DNA from: Arenicola marina
Lineage: Eukaryota > Annelida > Polychaeta > Arenicolidae
Direction: 5' to 3'
Length of the DNA stretch: 64,000 bases
Assembly (NCBI GenBank): GCA_964019135.1
Contig: OZ025265.1
Span: 5,834,318-5,898,317, forward strand
Part shown: one piece after another, positions 1 to 11,300 of the stretch
How positions within the stretch are numbered: the stretch's first letter is position 1
Layout of the letters: the number at the start of each line of letters is the position of its first letter
The notes under the pieces: generated by a model
What the model was told of the DNA's origin: nothing
Database searches by the model: none
What the model saw: the letters and a program-made list of their open reading frames with translations, nothing else
Translations under genes and position numbers: made by a program

Positions 1-44
1 AGCACCAGTTGGCACTCACCCATCGCATCCATAATGGAGACTTA

Positions 45-419
45 CCTGACAGTGCTGACCTGCCAGTGCTGACCTGACAGTGCTGGCCTGACAGTGCTGA
101 GCTGCCAGTGCTGGCCTGACAGTGCTTAGCTGCCAGTGCTGAGCTGCCAGTGCTGAGCTGCCAGTGCTGAACTGACAGCGCTGACCTGACAGTGCTGGCC
201 TGACAATGCTGAGCTGCCAGTGCCGGCCTGACAGTGCTTAGCGGCCAGTGCTGAGCTGCCAGTGCTGAACTGACAGCGCTGACCTGACAGCGCTGGCCTG
301 ACAATGCAGAGCTGCCAGTGCTGGCCTGACAGTGCTTAGCTGCCAGTGCTGAGCTGCCAGTGCTGAACTGACAGCGCTGACCTGACAGTGCTGACCTGAC
401 AGTGCCGAACTGATAGTGC
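45..419. repeat. 14-bp minisatellite A (about 26 copies)
   Basis: Tandem 14-bp units of the type gacctgacagtgct, with variants such as gagctgccagtgct. On the minus strand each unit carries CTGTCAG followed by GTCAGC. At the low-coordinate edge this becomes CTGTCAG followed by GTAAGT, a good 5' splice-site match, but I see no open exon attached to it. It abuts a second 14-bp array of different sequence. Confidence 0.9.
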
Positions 420-979
420 TGACCTCCCCGGTGTCCCCTCCCAGGTGTCACCTCCCAGGTGTCACCTCCCCGGTGTCACCTCCCCGGTGTCACCTCCCCG
501 GTGTCACCTCCCAGGTGTCACCTCCCAGGTGTCACTTCCCAGGTGTCACCTCCCAGGTGTCACCTCCCAGGTGTCACCTCCCAGGTGTCACCTCCCAGGT
601 GTCACTTCCCAGGTGTCACCTCCCCGGTGTCACCTCCCAGGTGTCACCTCCCAGGTGTCACTTCCCAGGTGTCACCTCCCAGGTGTCACCTCCCCGGTGT
701 CAGCTCCCTGGTGTCACTTCCCAGGTGTCACCTCCCAGGTGTCACCTCCCCGGTGTCACCTCCCCGGTGTCACCTCCCCGGTGTCCCCTCCCAGGTGTCA
801 CCTCCCCGGTGTCACCTCCCCGGTGTCACCTCCCCGGTGTCACCTCCCCGGTGTCACCTCCCCGGTGTCACCTCACCACAGCACTCAATGTGGTCATTGA
901 GAGAAAAGTTGTCGGTTAAAAAAAAAACATGCAAAATGAACATAGTGTCACCTCCCAGGTGTCACCTCCCCGGTGTTGT
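420..979. repeat. 14-bp minisatellite B (about 35 copies, interrupted)
   Basis: Units of the type cctcccaggtgtca or cctccccggtgtca, interrupted at 884-945 by a transposon fragment and resuming for two to three copies up to 979. On the minus strand each unit reads GGGGAG followed by GTGACAC, a 5' splice-site-like junction. All three plus-strand frames stay open and read the same peptide because 14 is not a multiple of 3 and the unit has no stop; this is not a gene. Confidence 0.92.
884..945 (-). mobile_element. fragment of SINE-like element inside minisatellite B
   Basis: The block starting tgtggtcattgagagaaa and running through an A-rich stretch to about 945 matches 3160-3215 nearly base for base, and more weakly 5440-5500. 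It interrupts the 14-bp array, so it inserted into the array or was trapped by array growth. Confidence 0.7.
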
Positions 980-1016
980 CACGGGCGCTGGACGGTAGCA
1001 TGACGGCAGCCTCTCT
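966..1016 (-). CDS. candidate 51-nt exon at the edge of minisatellite B
   Basis: On the minus strand a pyrimidine-rich tract ending in TTAG (acceptor at 1017-1018) precedes 51 bases open in two frames. They end GGGGAG directly before GTGACA at 965-960. The neighbouring array repeats exactly this end plus GTGACAC, the same geometry as the two well-supported junction arrays in this window. The peptide has no recognisable domain and no partner exon was found, so this is a weak call that rests on the analogy. Confidence 0.2.
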
Positions 1017-1020
1017 CTAA

Positions 1021-2515
1021 TTTGGAAATAGCGGCAAAAGCGAAATAGTGTAAAATATTGATAAATAAAGGATAACTATTCCGCATCGATATGTATCATG
1101 TGGGACTGCTCTCGGTCGCGGCGAACCATACCCCACTTCCCTTTTAAACTTGTACGCGTCATTTTTAGGAGTTGGGTTTGAACGAGACTGAAGAAATTGC
1201 CCGGGAAGAAAGACAAGAAATTCGGTCAAACTTGGCTGAAGAGGACAAAGACATTGAATAGATGAAAAAATAAGCGTTTTGGACTTTTACAATAGTATGA
1301 TAATCTGTTATTATAGGCTTTCCTAATTATCATGTGGCTCGAACCATCAGCACAGCATATTCACGTTGCAAGCTGATAAAGAAATCCTGCAATATATGCC
1401 TACAACCAGCACCCACTGCTTAAAGCAATATATTCCGTATTTTTTTGTATTGCCAACCTCTTCTCCATGTCAAATAAGTACATTCTGTCTTAAATTTAAA
1501 TCCTGAAAGCATGTGGGCTCTCCGGAGCGAAGGATTTTGGTCGCCGGAGCAGAAGTTGGTGGCGGGCTTTATATCCCTACGCGCCTGTTCGCCGTTCGGT
1601 ATTTTGTGTGTGACGTCCACCGCGGCTCGCTATCACGTCCGCGCGCGATATAAATAAACCGCGCAGTTTTATGTTGAAATGTTTGTTTTACAGACGCAAA
1701 AAGCGCAAAACATATGCATCATAATTGTTGAGATACTTTTAGTCTTGATTCTAAAATGTAAAAAATCTAAGATGGCGCATGTAAGTATATTGCTTTAAAC
1801 TATAATAATTAATAAAAAAAAATTGTCAACGATTATAATGTAAGATGAAGCATTATTATTATTCCAATAGTCACATTTTTAGTTTGAATATTAATTGATC
1901 AAGTGCACTTTATCTTCTCAACCCGATGTTTTCAGTAGCCATAGCTAGACGATCCCGTGGATCCATATCTTTCTGGAGCGACCCCCAGATTTTAGATTTT
2001 CCATTACGAGCTTCTGGATCACGCTGTTGTCATCAGCCTCAGCGTACATTTTCAAATGGCCAAGACTTGCTTTCGTAAGATTCTCATGTTATCCGATATA
2101 AACTTCGTTCAAGTATAACCTTTGCTGGTGTGACTGGCGCTTTACAACACTCTTTGACATATTCTTCAACAATTGTAAACATAAAGCTAGGAACGATAAA
2201 AAGTCACGATCGCTCTGTGTAACGGACGGCTTATGCGAAACACCCGAGAGATGCCAGTGCCAGTCGCCATGTTACAGCGCCGCATGCAGCACGACCGCTG
2301 CAAGGGTAGCCTCGTTCTGGATTATTCATGAGATAATATTTAGAAGGGTCTATAGAGAAGGGAACCGAACACGATACAAAACGCTTGATGTGCTCCGCCA
2401 CCGACCATTACTCATGGTTTCTACCACTGCTGTATGTACATATACGGTGTTTGCCGCGAAGATTTGTGTTTTCTGTTCACTGGTCATTTCACCTTTCCCG
2501 AATAAAGAACAGACA
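1021..2515. other. no gene recognised
   Basis: AT-rich unique sequence with only short open frames. The one notable part is a GC-rich stretch at about 1500-1660, described separately. Confidence 0.5.
1540..1660 (-). promoter_or_regulatory. possible minus-strand core promoter
   Basis: A CpG-rich island in AT-rich surroundings. On the minus strand it reads a TATA-like stretch at 1647-1657, a CRE-like GGACGTCA at about 1611-1618, then GATATAAAGCCC at 1563-1574. This order would suit transcription toward lower coordinates. There is no recognised coding exon downstream, so it is only suggestive. Confidence 0.2.
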
Positions 2516-2518
2516 GAC

Positions 2519-2855
2519 GACAGGGGCGGGGGGGGGGGGTGGGGATAGGAGTAGGGGGAGGGGGGTGGCAGGGGGTGGGGGATAGGGAGGTGGCAAGCGG
2601 GTGGGGTGGGGGGGTGGCGGGCGCCTCAGACTGACCACAGTGGCGGAGGGGTAGTGGTGGGGGTGGGGGACCTCACATAATGAGGACAGGGACGGGCGAG
2701 GGAAGCCACAGACTGACGACAGGGGCGGGGGGTAGGTAGGGGCGAGGGACGCCACAGACTGACGACAGGGGCGGATGGGGGTAGGGGAAGGGGGACGCCA
2801 CAGCCTGACGTGGCCGATGACTGTGGAAGCCAACAGAAACCCCCCCCCCCCTCCA
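2519..2855. repeat. G-rich degenerate tandem repeat
   Basis: Units of roughly 55-60 bp with the core cacagactgacgacaggggcgg followed by long G runs. It ends in a poly-C tract. It has strong G-quadruplex potential on the plus strand. Open minus frames here are proline-rich artefacts. Confidence 0.75.
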
Positions 2856-3149
2856 CAATCAGCCTATTCTCGTCTTCATCTTACGCCGACGAAAAAATCC
2901 GAACTCTTTTACATTGTTACTGGCAGACTTACATGAGTCAGGTGCTAACCTATCCACCGTAATATCGAAATTGGGCCCCGTTGGCTGATTTGCTTCTGAT
3001 TTAGATATTCTGCTATGAGGGCATCTGCCATTTTCCAGAACAGACGCCGTGTGTCAGTGCACAGGGGACGGGGGCACTACGTTAGTACGGCGGTGGGGGT
3101 GTGCCGCCCAGGCCATGAAGGGTATATGGAGAGGGAGAGAATAGTGCGA

Positions 3150-3395
3150 GATTATGTGGTCATTGAGAGAAAAGTTGTCGGTTAAAAAAAAAACATCCAA
3201 AATAGACACTGACAGCCATTTAACACTTTCGATACCAGGTGAAATATATAGTCAAGAGCTGAAATTTTATTTCCTCACTTTCGATATCAAATGGAATATA
3301 TAGTGAAGAGTCTGACATCAAAAGAAATTGTATGATAGTTGGAGGATTGAGAGAAAATAGGCGAAAAAAGGGATCATTAGGCGACTATAGGTAGT
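3150..3395 (-). mobile_element. SINE-like body copy, head missing
   Basis: It shares the ordered blocks gtcattgagagaaa, aaaatagacactga, cactttcgata and ggcgaaaaa with 5440-5755. It ends at ggtagtgccc, just where the tRNA-like head begins in the fuller copy; here a C homopolymer replaces the head. Confidence 0.65.
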
Positions 3396-3424
3396 GCCCT
3401 GCCCCCCCCCCCCCCCCCCGGCTC

Positions 3425-5135
3425 AGGGCTGGGCAGAGGCTTGTTATTCAGTGACGAACTTCACGGAGATATTGATATTATAAATCCCGTACAAGTCTAT
3501 CCGAGAGACTTCTGAGGTAGATTGCTATTTCTGGGAGGGGCGCCAACTCATCTACACCTGTGCCACAGCGAGCTTCGGGTGAATATACCGGAACATCATC
3601 GCGCGCGGAATCTGAGGGTTTTGTCTCCATATCTTTCATCTCGTTTCCTCATGGAATTTATTAGGCCTATCACCACCGGCACAAAACATCCACACCTGTC
3701 TGGCTATGGAGTCGGTGCAACCCGGAGTAAATGTGGGCAAACCGGTTTTTCTGGCCGCAGGGCGTGGCAGGGACATGTACTGAGCAGATGACTCCGTCAT
3801 CAGGAGCCAGGATCTGATGTTATTTACACCTAGAAATACCAGAAAGATAACAACAGCTATGTCCTTTTTTCTAACGGTTATGCGCATGTATCACGGCACC
3901 GATACATATACCTGTAGTGTGTGCTGTGGCATAGATTTTTAATTCTAGTGTACAGAGGTTATACAGGCAATATATACAGTATATATAAATTATATATATG
4001 TATACATATTCAGAAAATAGGGTGGTACAGCCACTACGGGATCTTAGCGAGACCCCGCGAGACAGGGATACTTAATTATGCCCTACGTCAATGTCTAGCA
4101 TCAACGGCCTGTACGTGCTGCCTACCTTCCGGTTGTTTACCTTCGCTCGTTTCACACACAAAATCGGCTAAAGCTGTCAACAGCACAGTGTAGTGTGTGC
4201 TGTGGCAAAGATTTTTAATTATAGTGTATAGAGGTTATAAGGGCAATATATATATTTATTAGCTTTCGAGTGTTTTGAAGACGGATTTTCTTTGTATATT
4301 CCCAAAGTCCTGCGCTTCATCGCCTCCAAATATTTTAACGTATATCTTCCATAGCCATGTTTAGTGGAATGTTACTCATAGTCTTCAGAATAAACCTGGA
4401 AAGAAATTGATTTATAGCTGCCTATACTTCAACACGGAGCACGTGTGTTTGTTTGTCCCCAAAACTGAAGTCTCGCGGCCCGATCGCGAGAACTGTATAG
4501 CCCTATTCCCGAGTTCGCGTAGTCACGCGCGCCACCTATCGAGTGGTGGTAGAACCTGCCAGAGTTGACTTCCGGTCGGTCTTAACCGCGTAACCGCGGT
4601 GTGTAGGGTTGGGGGAGGGTTGGTCTTTACATGGATGGGGGTATGCCCTGGCGACTTAAAACAGAGGTTTTTTGCTAACTGCACGAGGTTTTTGAGAGGG
4701 GAAAAACCTACTTTTAGCGTACGTTGCAAGTTCAGTCATATTTTAGCTGACCAAAGCTGTAAGCCATATTAGGTGTATGCCCATTTTGACCGCTGGATGA
4801 TTTTTATTCCTGTTGTATCAGCTGCAGTACTTTATATTCTTAAAGCTGCTTATACTGAAATACCTTATCTGCAAGTTCTAATAAGGAATAATTTATTTAT
4901 ATTTGTATTTTATATTACAAAATTTCTAATAAAATAAGATGGACAGCTCTAGATCGATCTACATAGGCCTATAGTCACCATGGAAACGTTCCGGACATCA
5001 ACATTTCCGATTTACGAGAAGATATTCACCGATTTGTGGAAAAAAACAACTTTCGGTGGGAACTATATAAGTCGGGGCCCAATAAGTGTATAGTGTGTAG
5101 GTCTATATCAGACAGTATATATGATGGTAATATTT
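3425..5135. other. no gene recognised
   Basis: Mixed AT-rich sequence. A TA-rich stretch lies at about 3960-4010. A phrase beginning tagtgtgtgctgtggca recurs at 3914 and 4191, so a short duplication of about 60 bp is present. No exon is supported. Confidence 0.5.
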
Positions 5136-5139
5136 GAGC

Positions 5140-5400
5140 TGAGCGGATTTTGGCGGTGAAAAGAGGGAAGGGGAACTTTACCGTGGAAGCCCCCACACCT
5201 AGCAATGTATTAAGTACACCCCCGGGAGGCACGATTATATAAATCTGGTTGGGAGGGGGGGGGGGGTCCCTGGGCCCCACGTGATGCCTGATAGAGCGGT
5301 GAAAAATGATGAAAAAGATACCCTAATAGAGCGGACATTGAAGATAGAAGATAGAACCGATATTATTTTAACTTGCGCGGGAGAGGGGGGGGGGGGGAGA
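5140..5400 (+). mobile_element. interspersed repeat family 2, copy 1
   Basis: The motifs gagcggattttggcggtgaaaa (5150s) and gaaaaagatacc followed by tagagcggac (5310s) recur in inverted orientation at 27545-27715. Both copies carry G/C homopolymers and G-rich stretches. It has no coding capacity; it is probably a non-autonomous transposon. Confidence 0.6.
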
Positions 5401-5439
5401 GCCTTTGGAAGGCGAGAGGAAAAGTACGAGATTTTGCGG

Positions 5440-5851
5440 TCATGCGGAGAGAGATATTTTGGGTTTAAAAGGCCATGCAAAATAGACACTGATAGTCATT
5501 ACAAAGTATATGGAGGTTGATTATTTGAACACTTTCGATATCCACTGGAAGATATAGTCAAGACCTGAAATTGTATTTGAGCACTTCCGATATCAACTGG
5601 AATATTTAGGACCTAGTAAAGAGCTCCAGTTTTGAAGGGAAAAAAAAGATAGGCAAACCGAGAGGAATTGTACATTTCTGCTCCGGAGATTGAGAGAACA
5701 AAGGCGAAAAAGTGATCATTTGGGCGGCATATATGCATATATGTAACTAAATGTAGTGCCCGAACCACGAATCCACGTGCCGTTACGCTCTCAGGTGGCC
5801 AGAGCACTCAATGCGAGCGCTCTAGCCCACTGAGCTATCGCGCCGGCCCCC
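5440..5851 (-). mobile_element. tRNA-derived SINE, long-body type
   Basis: Read on the minus strand, the element starts at about 5851 with a tRNA-like head. It has an A box TAGCTCAGTGG and a degenerate B box GGTTCGGGC. A body follows that matches the headless copy at 3150-3395. The head is almost identical to that of the SINE at 59877-60143, but the bodies differ. It is not a functional tRNA gene: the arm pairing is broken and it is fused to the body. Confidence 0.75.
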
Positions 5852-5854
5852 GTG

Positions 5855-6960
5855 TCTGCATATATTCTCAAAAAATCAGAGCGTACAAGAACGAGGCCAC
5901 GAGGTTACACGTTCTTCTGACTGTCAACTGTCAGGCGAGCTAATGTGCTGCGCGGGGTTTTCCATGTGGTATGACGTATCCTTACTCGCATGTCTGCGAG
6001 CGGTATCTATGGTTACGTAACAATGCTCCTTTTTTATATGGAATGACCAGGGGAAGACAATGTTCCGTTTGTCGCAGAAATGTAAACATCGATGATTTGC
6101 CTCAAAATACAACGCTTCCAACAGTCTCATCGGACGGACCACATGGAGATATGTATATCTTAACTTCAATGATATTATGACTTGATAGCAATGCCTGGAC
6201 CAAAGCAAACAAAAAATAGGCCTAGTTTCACACCCACTGCGTGTCACGCGGCTGCACCAAGGCACCAGCGTAGCTTTTTATTAAATGTTTTGCATTAAAT
6301 AGAGATACTTATTTGCACTTTTGTTTCCTTGAATTATATCTGGAATTTGGGCTTTTTTTCCTGACAATGTTGCCATGTATATAACGCTATGCGGATGACA
6401 AGTCGAGTTGTCCCTGGTTTGAGAGTAGTATATGGTCCCCCCAAATCCACCAAATGCTACCTGGTAACTCGTCAGCTGTTTATTGCCCCCCCCCCCCCTC
6501 AACCCCCACCCCACCCATCTCCCGCTCCAATCCTGTAATTCATGACCCTGCCGCCGTATCCTTGGATCTCAATCTGGACATATCATTCCGGCCAAAAATA
6601 CGCTTTGGCGAGGTAAGGAGGTAAGCGTCAGCTATCCTAACTCCATCCCAGAATGATTTAATCATGTACAGATTACTTCTGAACAGTTGCTCGTTCGCTG
6701 GACGCTGGTTAGCCAGGACACCTCGCCGCACTACACGTCCTACAGCTAGCGCAAGCGGCCCACCTCGACGGCCCCCCCCCCCCTCCCGAGGGGCCGAGTG
6801 CCTATTGTTAGCTGTAAGATCAACATGGTTGTCAGATCCCTTCAGACAGGTGCTTGGGCTGTCCCGCCAGTAGACAGCCAAGCAGTTGCTGCACCTGGGG
6901 CGCCACCGCCTCCACAGCGAGTCGGTGTAACAGCAGGGATAGTGTATATCCAACCTGGAA
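5855..6960. other. no gene recognised
   Basis: Unique sequence with two C homopolymers (about 6486-6498 and 6773-6782). Open frames here are short and show no domain or splice pattern. Confidence 0.5.
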
Positions 6961-7365
6961 TTAAAGTTGCATGTCGAGTTCTTTCCCGCCGAAACTAAGC
7001 CTAGGCAAAATTTATATCAAAATTTGCAGAAAACTCGATTGTTTCATTCTATAAATTCAGAAACCTGATAAACATCGCCGTTTCGGCTGTGGTGTGGCAA
7101 ACGTGTCTATCCCGGGACACCACAGAACTCGGTCGCGGCACTGCTACTTATACCAAAGCATCGCGAAGCACACAAACTGATGACGTTTACCACTAAAATG
7201 AAAACTGGTAAAATAATATCACGGACAAGGCTAAGAGACACTATTTGGCAGTCTGGTATGGGTGGAGTATAGATAAAAGAAGTCTTGAATGATTCAAGGA
7301 CTGATTCTTATATGTATGTTGACCTCATTAGTTTTGGCGGGAAAGAGCTCCACATGCAACTTTAA
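6961..7365 (+). mobile_element. piggyBac-type MITE, copy 1
   Basis: A 397-bp element (6965-7361) bounded by TTAA at 6961-6964 and 7362-7365. It has imperfect terminal inverted repeats of about 32 bp. The left end reads AGTTGCATGTCGAG then TCTTTCCCGCC; the right end is the reverse complement with a few changes. TTAA target duplications are the mark of piggyBac-type transposition. It has no open transposase. A second, inverted copy lies at 47250-47657. Confidence 0.85.
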
Positions 7366-7369
7366 GTAT

Positions 7370-7810
7370 TATAAGTAAAGCAGTAGTTTATGCATGAGAG
7401 AAACCGGACCAACGAACTCCTGACTTGGAGTGATCAATGGGATCTGAAGCCCTTTTTGACACGCATTGGTCTAACTGGACCAAGGCATCGTTCGGGAAAC
7501 TGAGATGGTGGACGTGAAGCAATGCCAGGATGGAAACGCCGAGCAGCAGCCAAGATGTAAGCAGGATGTGTCTGTCTGGAGGTCCGCCAGGGGACCAGGG
7601 AGGCCCAGTCCACGTGGCGCCAGGTGGATGGCCATGGTGGCGTGGATAGGGAGCACAGCACCCTGGCAGAGGATGGGGCTGCATCAGATATGTAGAGAAG
7701 GAGCTAATTGGACGGGTTCCATGCATGGTGACGTCACAGCGCAAGACGCGTGCGAAAAGAAGGTTTTAAGACAGCCCGGAGCAAATGAGGAAACAATAAA
7801 GAGAAATGCA
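7370..7810. other. 3' flank of the WSC/EGF gene, no other gene seen
   Basis: Open frames on both strands (about 7388-7843) have no recognisable domain. The region lies beyond the likely poly(A) signal of the minus-strand gene. Confidence 0.4.
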
Positions 7811-7815
7811 TTACA

Positions 7816-7821
7816 TTTATT
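7816..7821 (-). terminator. poly(A) signal AATAAA for the WSC/EGF gene
   Basis: The minus strand reads AATAAA 183 bases past the stop codon at 8004-8006. It is the first canonical hexamer I noticed downstream of that gene. Confidence 0.5.
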
Positions 7822-8003
7822 TCGAATACAATTTGGCCAATGATTGAGCCATTAAGTCCTTAAACCATAGCGGAAATTATAGGTAGCTTGAACGACGCAA
7901 CAATGAAAATGGATGAACAGTAATTTACTTACCAATTGCTGAATTAATATGAACAATGTCATTGCCGGTTAACTATCAGGTACATGTGGCTGCTGAAGAC
8001 AAC

Positions 8004-8398
8004 TTATACCCCGACTGTCGGCTGACCAGTACCGTGGATGCAAAGTAAAACGAAATTGCTAATTGGGCCGAAGAAAATGAGTCCCAAAGTGACACAAGAT
8101 AAGCACAATATGCTTACCCAAACGGCTAATGATATTTCCCCATCGGGTACTAGTGGGTTGCGCGTTGATATGAACACATCGTACTTGCCGCTGACATCTA
8201 TTACTAGCTCCAGGTTGCCTTGCTTACACATGCGCATTTCACAGTTGCCATAGTAGTCGTGGTTGATGATGTTGGCGCCTAACCCTGTGGCACGGCTCAT
8301 GCATTCGCTCCTACTGATATTGAAGTGACTCTCCAGCATGTGGCACCTTGACTTCACTGCCTGGCTACCCGACAGGTGAACAACAAAACTGTGGGTAC
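8004..8398 (-). CDS. exon 9: PAN/apple-like domain, transmembrane helix, stop
   Basis: Acceptor TTTTAG, phase 1. It encodes SRCHMLESHF, SECMSRATGLGANIINHDYY and GNCEMRMC, a cysteine pattern like PAN/apple modules. A 23-residue hydrophobic run (SLAVWVSILCLSC then VTLGLIFFG) and a short tail follow, ending at 8004. The transmembrane reading depends on not using the donor-like GTAAGC at 8117-8112. Confidence 0.75.
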
Positions 8399-11300
8399 CT
8401 AAAATAATATATAGATACATATATATTAAACAGAATGCGTGTTCCTCGCAGATACGGCACAAGCTTGTCTTAAAGTTACTCATTCTTCCTCTGATAAACA
8501 TTTTAGATCGTTTTAAATGGAAATGATATATTTAGGTCCTTATTTTATCAATACATATATGCTACGTGTAATAAATAAAGAGGTGGGTATTACTGGTGTA
8601 TTTTGCCCATAAATTGAAGATAAAGATATTTCTTTAACAGCTGCAGTACATCATTTCTGACAATATGTCCAGTAGATTTTTTTAAATATGTTGAAAGTTC
8701 TTTCGACGTCAACGCAATTACATCGGACCTATTCGAAAATTTCCGATTCGCCGTAATGAGGGTGCATGGTGGTGGGCTTACTTCTGGTGCAGTTCCTGCC
8801 GTTGTCGTGCAGTGTCAGGCCCCGCGAGCAGTGGCAGTGGAAGCCCCCAGGCGTGTTCACACACTCCTCCTCACACGGAGCCAGTGCACACTCGTCCACA
8901 TCTCCACAGCCAAACACAACACAATATGTCATAGAGGGGCTTCCATAGGTAAGAAAGGTTAGTAACACAGCACAATATTTACTGATTGAGTGGTAAGAGA
9001 AGCCATTTTGGGAACAAACTACTATTGTTTTGCCTTTTGTTGTCCCAGTAATGACAGGGACAAAAGTACTTTTCGTAAGAAAACAAAACAAAAGTAAGCT
9101 TTTTGGTTTCCTTGGTGAATGCCATAACATGGATTTAATTGCATTGTTTTAAGAGGCATTAGATTTGTTAGACTTCTTAACAGAGATGATATCTATGTAG
9201 CTACAGACGCCATTACAGTAAAGGTGCCGAGGTCGACTAAGATACTTTCCCCACGATTTTTTGCAGCAAATGGGAGCGGCTAATGAAGGAGTGTTTGTGG
9301 AACCAGTGCCCCCCCCCCCCCCCACCGGCCTCCCATACCTTTGCAGTCCTTGCTGTTGTTGCTGAGGACGAAGCCACTGTCACACGTACAGAGGTATCCA
9401 CCAAACGTATTGGTGCACTTGTACTCGCAGCCATGCGTCCCAGCGGCGCACTCGTCAGTGTCTGCGACGTGGTCAAGGCAATCACATAAAAACCGACAAG
9501 GTTGATGCAGAACTTGGAAGCTAACTTACTACCAGCAGCATGTTAACAAGCAACATTTGATGATTATTGACTTCAGGCGTTGACGGCAATGTAACGATGG
9601 CAGACATAAAACAAAATGTGAGCAAAAACTGCACATGAACTAGGAATGTTAGGGTTTTCAGGCTACACATACCACAGATTATCTGTGAAGATTTCATTTA
9701 TTACTATGACATGACCTATACATGATCGGTCTGCTTTACCTATACATGATCGGTTTGCTTTACCTATACATGATCGGTATGCTCTACCTATACATGATCG
9801 GTCTGCTTTACTTATACATGATCGGTCTGCTTTACCTAAATATGATCGGTCTGCTTAACCTATACATGATCGGTTTGCTTCATCTATACATGATCGGTCT
9901 GCTTAACCTATACATGATCGGTCTGCTTTACATTTTCATGATCGGTTTGCTTTACCTATACATGATCGGTATGCTTAACCTATACATGATCGGTATGCTT
10001 AACCTATACATGATCGGTTTGCTTCATCTATACATGATCGGTCTGCTTTACCTATACATGATCGGTCTGCTTTACCTATACATGATCGGTCTGCTTTACC
10101 TATACATGATCGGTCTGCTTTACATTTTCATGATCGGTTTGCTTTACCTATACATGATCGGTATGCTTAACCTATACATGATCGGTCTGCTTTACCTATA
10201 CATGATCGGTCTGCTTTACCTATACATGATCGGTCTGCTTAACCTATACATGATCGGTCTGCTTTACCTATACATGATCGGTTTGCTTTACCTATACATG
10301 ATCGGTCTGCTTTACCTATACATGATCGGTTTGCTTTACCTATACATGATCGGTCTGCTTAATCTATACATGATCGGTCTGCTTTACCTATGCATGATCG
10401 GTTTGCTTTACCTATACATGATCGGTCTGCTTTACCTATACATGATCGGTCTGCTTTACCTATACATGATCGGTTTGCTTTACCTATACATGATCGGTCT
10501 GCTTTACCTATACATGATCGGTTTGCTTTACCTATACATGATCGGTCTGCTTTACCTATACATGATCGGTCTGCTTAACATATACATGATCGGTATGCTT
10601 TACCTATACATGATCGGTTTGCTTTACCTATACATGATCGGTCTGCTTTACCTATACATGATCGGTATGCTTAACCTATACATGATCGGTATGCTTAACC
10701 TATACATGATCGGTCTGCTTAACATATACATGATCGGTCTGCTTTACCTATACATGATCGGTTTGCTTTACCTATACATGATCGGTTTGCTTTACCTATA
10801 CATGATCGGTATGCTTAACATATACATGATCGGTATGCTTTACCTATACATGATCGGTCTGCTTTACCTATACATGATCGGTATGCTTAACATATACATG
10901 ATCGGTCTGCTTTACCTATACATGATCGGTATGCTTAACCTATACATGATCGGTCTGCTTTACCTATACATGATCGGTATGCTTTACCTATACATGATCG
11001 GTCTGCTTTACTTATACATGATCGGTCTGCTTAACCTATACATGATCGGTTTGCTTTACCTATGCATGATCGGTATGCTTAACCTATACATGATCGGTCT
11101 GCTTTACCTATACATGATCGGTATGCTTAACCTATACATGATCGGTCTGCTTTACCTATACATGATCGGTATGCTTTACCTATACATGATCGGTCTGCTT
11201 TACCTATACATGATCGGTCTGCTTTACCTATACATGATCGGTCTGCTTTACTTATACATGATCGGTCTGCTTAACCTATACATGATCGGTTTGCTTTACC

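Noticed and set aside
45-60. CTGTCAG followed by GTAAGT at the end of minisatellite A as a used splice donor
   Set aside because: No open exon with an acceptor precedes it; the match lies in repeat sequence.
416-998. Three overlapping plus-strand open frames with SPPRCHLPGV repeats
   Set aside because: A 14-bp stop-free unit forces all three frames to read the same peptide.
5758-5851. A tRNA gene on the minus strand (also 60045-60140)
   Set aside because: A and B boxes are present, but the cloverleaf is not maintained and both continue into SINE bodies; one has a target duplication around the whole element.
9237-9485. Minus frame MIALTTSQTLTSAP over EGF exon 7
   Set aside because: Wrong frame; the phase 1-1 frame gives a perfect cbEGF domain.
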